From: Sorangium aterium
GTDB lineage: Bacteria; Myxococcota_A; Polyangia; Polyangiales; Polyangiaceae
Assembly (NCBI RefSeq): GCF_028368935.1
Contig: NZ_JAQNDK010000002.1
Coordinates: 682,001-746,000 of the forward strand
Direction of reading: 5' to 3'
DNA: 64,000 nucleotides
Below are positions 8,263-15,965 of the stretch, one piece after another. How positions within the stretch are numbered: position 1 is the first letter of the stretch; each line of letters begins with the position of its first letter. The notes under the pieces were generated by a model. That model worked only from the letters and a program-made list of their open reading frames with translations, did not search any database and was not told where the DNA came from. Position numbers and translations under genes: made by a program.

Positions 8263-10599
8263 GTGACATCGACTCAAGAAGAGCTGGAGGGCGCGGCGAG
8301 CGCAGCGCTCTCCGAGGGGAGGAGCCCCAGGCCGGGGGGGACGCGCCTGGGCGCGAGCGGGATCTGCGCGGACCTCGTGAGCGTGCGCGACCTGCTCCAG
8401 GCGCTCGAGCTCGCCGGCGTGCCCCTCGTCATGGGAGATCCGGTGACGGCGCGGATCGTGGGGTGCAACCGGGCGTTCTGCGAGCTGACGGGCTACTCCG
8501 AGGCGGAGCTCCTCGATCGCCCCTTCGCCGACCTCACGCACCCTGACGATCGCCCGCGGGAGACCGCCACCTGGGTGCAGGCCCTGAACGGCGGGCACCT
8601 CGAGTGGCGCAGCGAGAAGCGCTACGTCCGCAAGGACGGCCGCGTCCGCTGGGCGGTGGTGCGCGGCGCGGTGATCAGGGACGAGCGCGGCAAGCCGGTG
8701 CGGACGATCGGCGTGGTCAAGGACATCACCGAGCACAAGCAGGCCGAGGAGACGCGGCGCTGGAGCGAGGACCGTTACCGCGGCCTCGTCGAGGCCACCG
8801 AGGAGGTCGTCTGGGCGACGACGCCGGAGGGGCTCACGCAGCAGCACTCGCCGCACTGGTGCTCCGTCACCGGCCAGAGGCCCGAGGAGATGCTCGGCCG
8901 CGGGTGGCTGGCCGTCGTTCACCCGGACGATCGGGAGCAGGTGATGCAGAGCTGGACGCGCGCCGTCGAGGCGAAGGCGCGCTACGAGATCGAGTACCGG
9001 ATCCGGGCCGCCGACGGCAGCTACCGGCGCACGCAGGCCCGGGCGGTGCCGCTGCTCGATGCGGAGGGGCGCGTGCGCGAGTGGATCGGGATGAACATCG
9101 ACATCACCGACCGGCGCCAGACCGAGGAGCGCTTCCGCGCGGCCCAGGAGCTCTCGCTCGACGCGTTCGTCGTGCTCCGGGCGGTGCGCGACGCCGGGGG
9201 CGAGATCGTCGATTTCCTGATCGAGTTCGCGAACCCAGCGGCCGGGCGGCTCCATTGCGTGCCCCTGGAGGCGCTCGTCGGCCGGAGGCTCCTCGACGTG
9301 ATGCCCGACCTTCGGGCGGAGATGTTCCCGCGCTACGCGCGCGCCGTCGAGACCGGCGAGCCGCACGACACGGAGGTCGAGCTCACAGCCGGCGGGCGCC
9401 GCGTGTGGGTGCGCAACATGGCCGTGAAGGTCGGCGACGGCGTGGCCGTCTCCTGCCATGACATCACCGCGCGCAAGCAGGCCGAGCAGGCGCTCCTCGA
9501 GGCCGATCGCCGCAAGGACGAGTTCCTCGCGATGCTGGCGCACGAGCTCCGGAACCCGCTCTCGGCCATCCAGTTCTCGCTCAGCGTCTCGCAGATGCCC
9601 TCGGTCCCCGAGCCGCGGCGGGCGTGGGCGCGGTCGGTCATGCAGCGGCAGCTGTGCCAGCTCGGCCGCATGGTCGACGATCTGCTCGACGTCTCGCGGA
9701 TCACGCGCGGCAAGATCACGCTGCAGCAGGCGCCGCTCGATCTCCGCGACGTCGTCCGCCAGGCGGTGGCGGCGGCCGCGCCGCTGATCGACGCCTCGAA
9801 GCACGAGCTCTCGCTCGACGTCGGTGCGCGGCCGCTCCCGGTGTTCGGAGACACCGCGCGCCTGGAGCAGGTGATCGTCAACCTCCTCACGAACGCCGCG
9901 AAGTACACCCCCGAGGGCGGGCGCCTCTGGCTCTCCGCGGGCCAGGAGGAGGCGGAGATCGTGGTCCGGGTGAAGGACACCGGGGTCGGGATCCCGGCGG
10001 AGATGCTGCCGCGGATCTTCGGCCTGTTCGAGCAGGCGCACCCGACGCTCGACCGCGCGCGCGGCGGGCTCGGGCTCGGGCTCACGCTCGTGAAGCGGCT
10101 CGTCGAGATGCACCGGGGCTCGGTGTCGGCCGCGAGCGAGGGCGAGGGCCGCGGCAGCGAGTTCACGGTCCGCCTGCCGGCCGTCGAGGCGGCGGCCGAG
10201 CCCGGGGAGGCCGTCGAGCCCGCTTCGAGCGCGCGCCCGCGGCGGGTCCTCGTCGTCGACGACAACCGCGACCACGCGTTCGCCCTGGCGCTGCTCCTGG
10301 AGCAGGCTGGCCACGCGATCGGGCTGGCGCACGACGGGGCCTCGGCGCTGGAGATGGCGCGCAGCTTCGCGCCCGACGTGGTCCTGCTCGACATCGGCCT
10401 TCCGGAGATGGACGGCTACGAGGTCGCCCGGAGGATGAGGCGCTGGCCGGGCGCGACGGAGCTGAAGATCATCGCGTTCACCGGTTACGGCCAGCAGGAC
10501 GATCTGCGCAGATCGAGGGAGGCCGGGTGCGACGCCCACCTGGTCAAGCCGATCGCTCCCGACGTGCTGCTCGCGCACATCGCGCGCGGCGAGCGGTAG
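8263..10599 (+). CDS. Hybrid sensor histidine kinase with three PAS domains and a receiver
   Basis: The roughly 778-aa cytoplasmic kinase has three PAS/PAC units. The first includes CNRAFCELTGYSEAELLDR, the second is marked by HPDDREQV and ITDRRQTEE, and the third is more divergent. HisKA follows with DEFLAMLAHELRNPLSAIQ, then an HATPase with NLLTNAAKYTPEGG, DTGVGIP and GGLGLGLTLVKRL. A C-terminal receiver carries VLVVDDN, phospho-Asp in DVVLLDIGLPEMDG and KPI. No membrane segment is visible, so it senses an internal signal, perhaps via a bound cofactor. The GTG at 8263 has a G-rich Shine-Dalgarno; ATG 8191 is the alternative. It is an orphan, with no response-regulator gene adjacent on the same strand. 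Confidence 0.92.
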   Translation: MTSTQEELEGAASAALSEGRSPRPGGTRLGASGICADLVSVRDLLQALELAGVPLVMGDPVTARIVGCNRAFCELTGYSEAELLDRPFADLTHPDDRPRETATWVQALNGGHLEWRSEKRYVRKDGRVRWAVVRGAVIRDERGKPVRTIGVVKDITEHKQAEETRRWSEDRYRGLVEATEEVVWATTPEGLTQQHSPHWCSVTGQRPEEMLGRGWLAVVHPDDREQVMQSWTRAVEAKARYEIEYRIRAADGSYRRTQARAVPLLDAEGRVREWIGMNIDITDRRQTEERFRAAQELSLDAFVVLRAVRDAGGEIVDFLIEFANPAAGRLHCVPLEALVGRRLLDVMPDLRAEMFPRYARAVETGEPHDTEVELTAGGRRVWVRNMAVKVGDGVAVSCHDITARKQAEQALLEADRRKDEFLAMLAHELRNPLSAIQFSLSVSQMPSVPEPRRAWARSVMQRQLCQLGRMVDDLLDVSRITRGKITLQQAPLDLRDVVRQAVAAAAPLIDASKHELSLDVGARPLPVFGDTARLEQVIVNLLTNAAKYTPEGGRLWLSAGQEEAEIVVRVKDTGVGIPAEMLPRIFGLFEQAHPTLDRARGGLGLGLTLVKRLVEMHRGSVSAASEGEGRGSEFTVRLPAVEAAAEPGEAVEPASSARPRRVLVVDDNRDHAFALALLLEQAGHAIGLAHDGASALEMARSFAPDVVLLDIGLPEMDGYEVARRMRRWPGATELKIIAFTGYGQQDDLRRSREAGCDAHLVKPIAPDVLLAHIARGER

Positions 10600-10626
10600 C
10601 GGCCGGGGCCGCTTGAGGAGGAGCGT

Positions 10627-11154
10627 TTACGAAGGCCGGAAGGGGACGGGCCGGCCGCGGCGCCAGCCGCGCCCGAGCAGCCGCTCGATGAGCCCGATCG
10701 TCAGCGCGGAGGCGAGCGTCAGGGCGGCCGTCTCCGCGCGCGCGGCGGCCAGCGCGGCGAGGAGCGCGCCCGCGGCGAGGACCCAGGGGCGCACCATGGT
10801 GAACGGGCCCAGGATCGTCACGCTGGCGAGCACGCGCGCCTCGTGGACGGGCAGCGCGTAGGCGAGCAGGGCCGTGCAGACGAGGGCGGCGTAGGCGCCG
10901 TAGACGAGGAGCAGGCGCCGTCCGGCCGCGAGAAGATCGAGCCAGAGGCCCGCGGGGTCGGGCGCGAGCCCGAGCACGGCGAAGGTGAGGGCCGCGAGCG
11001 CGGCGACGGCGATGAGCCCTGCCAGGGCGCCGCGGCGGACGGCGCGGAGGAAATAGGCGCGCTTCTCGATGCGCGGGTTGCGGCCGGCGGCGTCGCGAAA
11101 GCCGCAGAACGCGGCGTCGACCAGGGCGAGCAGCGTGAGCAGCGCGGGGATCAC
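10627..11154 (-). CDS. Small multi-span membrane protein, unknown function
   Basis: The 175-aa product has about four to five hydrophobic segments: IPALLTLLALVDAAF; a long run through ALAGLIAVAALAALTFAVLG; LLLVYGAYAALVCTALLAYA; and Leu/Ala-rich stretches near the C-terminus. It ends in a basic tail. The GTG at 11154 overlaps the stop of the upstream methyltransferase gene (GTGA), so the two are translationally coupled and probably act together. I do not recognise the family. The FRDAAGRNPRIEKRAYFLRAVRRGALAGL segment (split here: FRDAAGRNPRIEKR then AYFLRAVRRGALAGL) is the most distinctive cytosolic part. Confidence 0.75.
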   Translation of the reverse strand: MIPALLTLLALVDAAFCGFRDAAGRNPRIEKRAYFLRAVRRGALAGLIAVAALAALTFAVLGLAPDPAGLWLDLLAAGRRLLLVYGAYAALVCTALLAYALPVHEARVLASVTILGPFTMVRPWVLAAGALLAALAAARAETAALTLASALTIGLIERLLGRGWRRGRPVPFRPS

Positions 11155-12077
11155 GAGAACGCCCCGAGCCGGCGGCCGCCGCGCGGGCCGAGCCGCTCGA
11201 GCTGGTCGACGAAGCGCGCGCGCAGGTCCGGGCGGAGGCCGATCACCGCGTGCATGATGCGCAGGACGGGAAAGGGCCCGACGTGGCCGTCGAACAGCGC
11301 GGAGGAGAGGCCCTCGGCGCCAGCGCGCGCCGCCGCGAGGAGCGCGTCGCCGGCGTGGGCGCGGAGGGCGGAGAGCACGCCGTCGTGGCGGGAGAGCGGC
11401 TCGCGCATGCGGGCCTGGTGGAATATCCAGGCGCCGAGGGGCGACAGGTGGCTCGGCTTGATGTCGAAGTGGATGAACGCGAGGGCGCCGGCCCTGGCCT
11501 GCTCGCGGAAGAACGACACGAGGGCGTCGCCGCGGAAATGGTGGACGACGCCGGTGGACAGGAAGACGGTGGCGGGCTCGCGCAGCGTGAACGCGTTGGC
11601 CACGTGGAAGCGGCACGGGAGGCCCTCGTCGCTGGCCGCGGCGCGCGCGGCCTCGATCAGCGCGCGGTTGTAATCGCAGCCCACGAGCTCGACGTCGGCG
11701 CCCAGCGCCCCACGGGCGGCGAGCCAGCGGACGACGTAGCCGAGCCCGCAGCCCACATCGACGACGCGCAGGGGGCGGGGCGCGCCGGCGGCGCGCAGCG
11801 CGTCGAGCAGCGGCGCGAGCACGAAGCGGACGCGCTCTCCCTGGTCGAACTCCTCGGACAGGCGCTGCAGCTCGGCGTGGACGCGGAGCAGGAGCGCGTC
11901 GACGGCGGCCTCGTCGAGGAGATCGTCCCGCGCCGGGAGCCGCGCGGCGAGCCGGGCTGCGCCGGGGCGGCCCGCGGCGCGGAGGCGCTCGACCACCGCG
12001 CTCCGGCGCACGGGCAGGCGCGCGAGGGTGTCTGGATCGTAGTCGACGAGGAGATCGGAGATCTCCGGAGCATCCAC
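11151..12077 (-). CDS. Class I SAM-dependent methyltransferase
   Basis: This 308-aa protein has a Rossmann methyltransferase core: motif I VVDVGCGLGYVVRWLAARG (about residues 113-131), an acidic-loop ELVGCDYNRALIEAA, then FHVANAF and a TGVVHHF motif IV-like stretch. An all-helical N-terminal extension of about 100 residues (LLVDYDPDTLARLP onward) precedes it. The substrate is unknown. It is followed with a 4-bp stop/start overlap by a small membrane protein, suggesting a lipid- or envelope-linked substrate, but this is inference only. The start ATG at 12077 faces the tam-like gene divergently across about 200 bp. Confidence 0.85.
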   Translation of the reverse strand: MDAPEISDLLVDYDPDTLARLPVRRSAVVERLRAAGRPGAARLAARLPARDDLLDEAAVDALLLRVHAELQRLSEEFDQGERVRFVLAPLLDALRAAGAPRPLRVVDVGCGLGYVVRWLAARGALGADVELVGCDYNRALIEAARAAASDEGLPCRFHVANAFTLREPATVFLSTGVVHHFRGDALVSFFREQARAGALAFIHFDIKPSHLSPLGAWIFHQARMREPLSRHDGVLSALRAHAGDALLAAARAGAEGLSSALFDGHVGPFPVLRIMHAVIGLRPDLRARFVDQLERLGPRGGRRLGAFS

Positions 12078-12274
12078 CGGCGCGAGGGTGCCGGCGCCGC
12101 GCCGAGATGTCCAGCGCGGCGCTCGGCGGCTCGGGCGCTGCCGCGGGCGCGATCGCCGCCGGGGTCGCCCTCGGTTTCTGCGTCGACAGGCGCGCCCGGA
12201 TCTGCTGGAACTAGGGAAAGGAAAGGGCGGCGCGGGAGCTCACGCTCCGCCGCGCTGGATCGGTGGAGGGCGCG

Positions 12275-13045
12275 ATGGCGGACTGGGATCCTGCGCAGTA
12301 CCTGAAGTTCGAGGACCAGAGGGCGCGCCCTGCGATTGACCTGCTCGGCCGGGTCGACCTCACCGCGCCGGGCGAGATCGTCGATCTCGGGTGCGGGGCC
12401 GGGAACATCACCCGCCTCGTGGCGCAGCGCTTTCCGGGCCGGGGGATCCTCGGGGTCGACAGCTCTCCGGACATGCTGGCGCAGGCGCGCGCCGCGCTGC
12501 CCGGGGCGCGGTTCGTCGAGGGCGACATCGCGCGCTTCGCGCCGTCCGCGCCGCCTGCGCTGATCTTCAGCAACGCCGCGCTGCACTGGCTGGACGACCA
12601 CCAGGCGCTGTTTCCGGCGCTGCTCGGGCGGCTCACGGCCGGCGGGGTGCTGGCGGTGCAGATGCCGAGGAACCACGGCGCGCCGTCGCACACGGCGATG
12701 GTGGAGGCGAGCCGGCTGCCTCGCTTCCGCGACAAGCTGGCGGCGGTGGTGAGGGAGAGCCCTGTCGCGGCGCCGGCGGGGTATTACGGGATGCTGGCGC
12801 CGCACGCGGCGCGGCTCGACATCTGGGAGACGGAGTATCTGCACGTCCTCGAGGGCGCGAATCCGGTCGTCGAGTGGACCAAGGGGACGGCGCTGCGGCC
12901 GCTGCTCGCGGCGCTCGATGCGCAGGAGCGGGCCGAGTTCCTGGAGGAGTACGGCGGACGGGTGGCGGCGGCGTATCCGAAGGCGGCGGACGGGAAGACG
13001 CCGTTTCCGTTCCGGAGGTTGTTCCTCGTCGCCACGGCGCGGTGA
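12275..13045 (+). CDS. tam: Trans-aconitate 2-methyltransferase
   Basis: The 256-aa protein begins MADWDPAQYLKFEDQRARPA, nearly the signature N-terminus of Tam enzymes. Motif I is IVDLGCGAGNITRLVAQRFPG, close to the family consensus, then GVDSSPDMLAQARA and FSNAALHWLDDH. Tam methylates trans-aconitate with SAM, which is thought to relieve inhibition of aconitase. The ATG at 12275 follows GGAGGG at 12265-12270, which decides the start over an in-frame ATG four codons upstream. It stands alone; the divergent neighbour is an unrelated methyltransferase. Confidence 0.92.
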   Translation: MADWDPAQYLKFEDQRARPAIDLLGRVDLTAPGEIVDLGCGAGNITRLVAQRFPGRGILGVDSSPDMLAQARAALPGARFVEGDIARFAPSAPPALIFSNAALHWLDDHQALFPALLGRLTAGGVLAVQMPRNHGAPSHTAMVEASRLPRFRDKLAAVVRESPVAAPAGYYGMLAPHAARLDIWETEYLHVLEGANPVVEWTKGTALRPLLAALDAQERAEFLEEYGGRVAAAYPKAADGKTPFPFRRLFLVATAR

Positions 13046-13063
13046 GCGCGGCCGCCGCGCGGA

Positions 13064-13444
13064 TCAGCGCGTGTACTCGATGGCGCCGACGCCTTCGGCC
13101 TCGGGGAGCACGGTCACGAGCGCCTGCGCCCCGACGGAGCCTGACGAGAGCGAGGAGCGGACGGCGACGAGCCATGTCCGGTCGCTCCTGCGCGCAACGA
13201 GGAGGGTGCAGCGCTCGCCCTGCGGCGTGCCCGCGCGCGCCTCGGCCTCCTGGACAACGCGCGCGTCGGAGGCGTCGCAGCCCTGGACGTCGAACTTGCG
13301 GTTCAGCAGCGCGGTGAGCGCCATGCTGGCGGCCTTTTTCGCGGTGACCTCTTCGGCCGTCGGGGCTGCGGGGGGCGGCGCCGGGGCGCACCCGGCGGAG
13401 AGCGCTGCGAGGAGGGGTATCCACCGTGCGATGGTGCGTGTCAC
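13064..13444 (-). CDS. Small lipoprotein of unknown function
   Basis: This 126-aa protein has a type II signal peptide (basic MTRTIAR, hydrophobic WIPLLAAL) and lipobox LSAGC with Cys19, followed by a Pro/Ala linker. The mature part has two further Cys residues and a compact alpha/beta look (TLLVARRSDRTWLVAVRSS). It is presumably anchored in the outer or inner membrane facing the periplasm. No family was recognised. It converges on tam with a 18-bp gap. Confidence 0.75.
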   Translation of the reverse strand: MTRTIARWIPLLAALSAGCAPAPPPAAPTAEEVTAKKAASMALTALLNRKFDVQGCDASDARVVQEAEARAGTPQGERCTLLVARRSDRTWLVAVRSSLSSGSVGAQALVTVLPEAEGVGAIEYTR

Positions 13445-13640
13445 GCTGCAGTCCTATCGCGACGGCGCCGCCAGGGGAAGCCCTCGTCGCGAGCTCGGTT
13501 GAGCGGCTGCGCGTGGAGCGACGCGGCGACTTACGTGGTTGAACCGTGGTCCGTTTCGCTCATCTACGCTCACGGGAGACACGGCAGGACGCGTGCGCGC
13601 AGCTTGCCCACCTCATGTGGCTGGCAGTAGCGTGCCGTCC

Positions 13641-14534
13641 ATGCCGACGCTCGAGCACAACGGTTTCGTCGACATGTTCCGCGAGAATCCGGCGCTCGCG
13701 CCTCATTTTCTCGAGATCCTCTTTCATCTGGATCTCCCGCCTTATGCCACGGTCGCGGTCGTTGAGGCCTCGCTGGACCAGCTCATCCCTGTCGAGTTCT
13801 GCGCTGACCTGGTGCTCGAGCTCCGCGACGGGGCTGGAGATCTGGTGCTCTCCATCGTCCTCGAGGTCCAGCGCGACATCGATCGACGCAAGGGTTACTC
13901 GTGGCCTGTCTACGTTGCGGTCGTGCGGGCCCGGAAGGAGTGTTCGGCTGTCGTCCTCGTTGTCGCGCCCGATGCGGAGGTGGCCGCCTGGGCCGCGCAG
14001 AGGATCGATCTCGGGCTGGGGCTGGGGACGCTCCAGCCGCTGGTGCTGGGGCCGGCGAGCGTGCCGGAGGTGACGGATCAGGCCGAGGCGGAAAAGGAGA
14101 CCGAGCTCGCCATTCTCTCGGCCGTGGCACACGGCAACGGACCGAACGGCCTGGCCGTGGTCCAGATCGCGCTGGCCGCGCTCGGGCGGTTCGATCACGA
14201 GCACGCGGCGGCGTACTTCCAGATCGTCTACAATGCGTTGCGTGAACCCATGCGGAGAGCCCTGGAGGCGCTGATCATGGAACGGCAGACCGAAGGCAAG
14301 GCAACTTTCCCCCCGTTCGCCGAGCAACTCATCGAGCGTGGCCGCATCGAGGGCAAGCTCGAGGGCATGCTCGAGGCCAAGCGCGACGCCTTGCTCCGGC
14401 TGGCAGCGCGCGCGGGGATCGCCCTCACCGCCGACCACCGCGAGCGCATCCAGGCGTGCAAGGACCCTGCGACCCTCGATCGGTGGGTCGATAACGCCCT
14501 CGAAGCAAAGGACGCTTCCGACGTGCTCTCCTGA
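13641..14534 (+). CDS. Rpn-like/PD-(D/E)XK nuclease-fold hypothetical protein
   Basis: The 297-aa protein begins MPTLEHNGFVDMFRENPALA. It then has a predicted nuclease-fold core, with an acidic strand FCADLVLEL and an E-x-Q-type strand LSIVLEVQRDIDRRKGYSWP. This layout resembles transposase-related/Rpn-type PD-(D/E)XK proteins that are very numerous in myxobacteria. The C-terminus is a charged helical tail (GRIEGKLEGMLEAKRDALLRL) that ends in a short domain. Function is unknown: some relatives promote DNA recombination, others are orphan. The ATG at 13641 is chosen because the conserved start begins there. It is flanked by unrelated genes. Confidence 0.8.
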   Translation: MPTLEHNGFVDMFRENPALAPHFLEILFHLDLPPYATVAVVEASLDQLIPVEFCADLVLELRDGAGDLVLSIVLEVQRDIDRRKGYSWPVYVAVVRARKECSAVVLVVAPDAEVAAWAAQRIDLGLGLGTLQPLVLGPASVPEVTDQAEAEKETELAILSAVAHGNGPNGLAVVQIALAALGRFDHEHAAAYFQIVYNALREPMRRALEALIMERQTEGKATFPPFAEQLIERGRIEGKLEGMLEAKRDALLRLAARAGIALTADHRERIQACKDPATLDRWVDNALEAKDASDVLS

Positions 14535-14573
14535 CGCGCCGTGCTCGTCGACGGAGCCCCGCCGCGCCGGCGC

Positions 14574-15080
14574 TCACCGGCCCTCAGGCGGCGTCTCCGG
14601 GGCCTCCGGCGCTTCCAGCGCCGCGAGCAGCGCGGTGAGCCCCTTCTTCAGCGAGGCCATCTGCTTCTGGCCCATGGCTCGCGTGAGCTCCTCCTCCAGC
14701 TCGTGCAGCACCCCGAGCCCGTGGAGCAGCGTCTTCAGGCCGTGCGGCGTGAACCGCACCCGCTTCGCCCGCCGGTCGTCCGGATCGGGCGTCCGCTCCA
14801 CGACGCCCGCCGCCTCGAGCTCCTCCACGACCTGACCCACCGCCTGCTTCGTCACGCCGGCGCGCTCCGCGAGATCCGTCAGCCGCGTGCCCTCGAGATC
14901 GATGTAAGGCATGAGCGCCGTGTGCGCCCGGCGCACCCCGGGTGCGCCGCGCCGGGCGACGCGCGCCACCGCCCGCTCGTCGAGCAGCCGCGCCGAGCGG
15001 AGCAGGAGCTGCCCGAGGCTCGCGCGCTTGCGCCGCGCGAGCTCGGCGACGTCGCAGGGATCGAGGTCGTGTTGGTTCAT
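14574..15080 (-). CDS. MarR-family transcriptional regulator
   Basis: This 168-aa winged-helix protein has the MarR HTH GTRLTDLAERAGVTKQAVGQ and the wing DPDDRRAKRVRFTPHG, followed by a dimerisation helix and an unstructured Ala/Pro tail. The ATG at 15080 is preferred over an in-frame TTG at 15089. It is divergent from a DUF4336 gene across 50 bp that contains a perfect GTCAAG-CTG-CTTGAC palindrome plus a third half-site. It therefore probably represses both itself and the neighbour until an effector binds. Confidence 0.92.
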   Translation of the reverse strand: MNQHDLDPCDVAELARRKRASLGQLLLRSARLLDERAVARVARRGAPGVRRAHTALMPYIDLEGTRLTDLAERAGVTKQAVGQVVEELEAAGVVERTPDPDDRRAKRVRFTPHGLKTLLHGLGVLHELEEELTRAMGQKQMASLKKGLTALLAALEAPEAPETPPEGR

Positions 15081-15084
15081 AATG

Positions 15085-15111
15085 GTCAAGCTGCTTGACT
15101 AAATGGTCAAG
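15085..15111. promoter_or_regulatory. Probable MarR operator (palindrome plus extra half-site)
   Basis: GTCAAG at 15085-15090 and CTTGAC at 15094-15099 form a perfect inverted repeat with a 3-bp spacer, 5 bp from the MarR start codon. ATGGTCAAG is repeated directly at 15082-15090 and 15103-15111, giving a third half-site 21 bp away, that is two helical turns. Its position between the divergent MarR and DUF4336 genes fits an autoregulatory operator. Confidence 0.7.
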
Positions 15112-15130
15112 AAGGTTTACCAATTGGAGC

Positions 15131-15808
15131 ATGCTGCGACGGCTCGATCAATCCCTCTGGGCTGCGGAAGACACGTTGAAGGTGGGGTTTCTCCGTTTTC
15201 CCGTGCGATCTCCGGTCGTGCGTCTCGAGGACGGCGGGCTGCTGCTCTTCTCGCCGCTCCCGAGCGTGGAGCGGGAGGCGGACGAGATCCGCGCGCTCGG
15301 CGAGGTGCGGGCGATCGTGGCGCCGAACCTGCTGCACCACCTCGGCCTTTCGCCGGCGGCGCGGCTGTTCCCGGGGGCGCGGCTGTACGGTGCACGGGGG
15401 CTCCGCGAGAAGCGCCCTGACGTGACGTTCACCGGCGTGCTCGACGGCGCGCCGGACCCGCTCTGGTCCGCGGAACTCGACCAGGCGGCGGTCGGCGGGA
15501 TGCCGAAGCTCGAGGAGGTGGTCTTCTTCCACCGGCCGAGCAGGACCCTCTTCGTCTGGGATCTCTGCTTTCACATCGCGCAGAGCGATCACCTCCCGAC
15601 GCGCCTCTTCATGCGCCTCAACGGCGCCTACGGGAGGTTCGGCCCGTCGCGCATCGCGCGCTCGATGATGCGCGATCGCGCGGCGGTGCGCGCGTCGGTG
15701 GAGCGGATGCTCGCGTGGGAGCCGGAGCGCATCGTGGTGGCGCACGGCGACGTCGTCGAGCGCGGCGGTCGGGCCGCGCTGCAGGGCGCGTTCGAGCGGG
15801 TGCCCTGA
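15131..15808 (+). CDS. DUF4336 (metallo-beta-lactamase-like) domain protein
   Basis: The 225-aa protein has the DUF4336 pattern: a VRLEDGGLLLFSPLPSV strand pair, NLLHHLGL, a LEEVVFFHRPSRTLFVWDL stretch and a C-terminal IVVAHGDVV. This resembles a metallo-hydrolase fold with several metal ligands altered. The enzymatic role of the family is undefined. The ATG at 15131 follows TTGGAGC; the longer frame starts with a TTG inside the operator and is not used. The gene is divergent from the MarR regulator and very likely under its control. Its last five codons lie inside a 39-bp tandem repeat that runs into the downstream spacer. Confidence 0.82.
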   Translation: MLRRLDQSLWAAEDTLKVGFLRFPVRSPVVRLEDGGLLLFSPLPSVEREADEIRALGEVRAIVAPNLLHHLGLSPAARLFPGARLYGARGLREKRPDVTFTGVLDGAPDPLWSAELDQAAVGGMPKLEEVVFFHRPSRTLFVWDLCFHIAQSDHLPTRLFMRLNGAYGRFGPSRIARSMMRDRAAVRASVERMLAWEPERIVVAHGDVVERGGRAALQGAFERVP

Positions 15809-15925
15809 CGTCCCTGACGTCGAGCGGCGCCCGAGCGGGTGCCCTGACGTCCCTGACGTCGAGCAGCGCCCGAGCGGGTGCTCTGACGTCCCCGGCGTGG
15901 AGCGACGCCCGAGCGCCGGTGCGGT
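15793..15925. repeat. 39-bp tandem repeat, about 3.4 copies, with GACGTC palindromes
   Basis: Units begin at 15793, 15832, 15871 and 15910 (partial), each starting CGAGCGGGTG. The first two units are almost identical and each holds two GACGTC palindromes 9 bp apart; the third has drifted. The array starts inside the 3' end of the DUF4336 gene, including its stop codon, and ends about 40 bp before eutA. Confidence 0.85.
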
Positions 15926-15965
15926 AGGACGGTGGCCTGGCCATGAAGATCAGGACCGTCCGGTG

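Noticed and set aside
7900-10578. A minus-strand open frame continuing from the FMN reductase across the hybrid kinase (over 1,000 codons together)
   Set aside because: It is the shadow of the kinase gene in GC-rich DNA. It has Arg/Ala/Asp-rich composition, no motif, and overlaps a gene whose domains are all clear.
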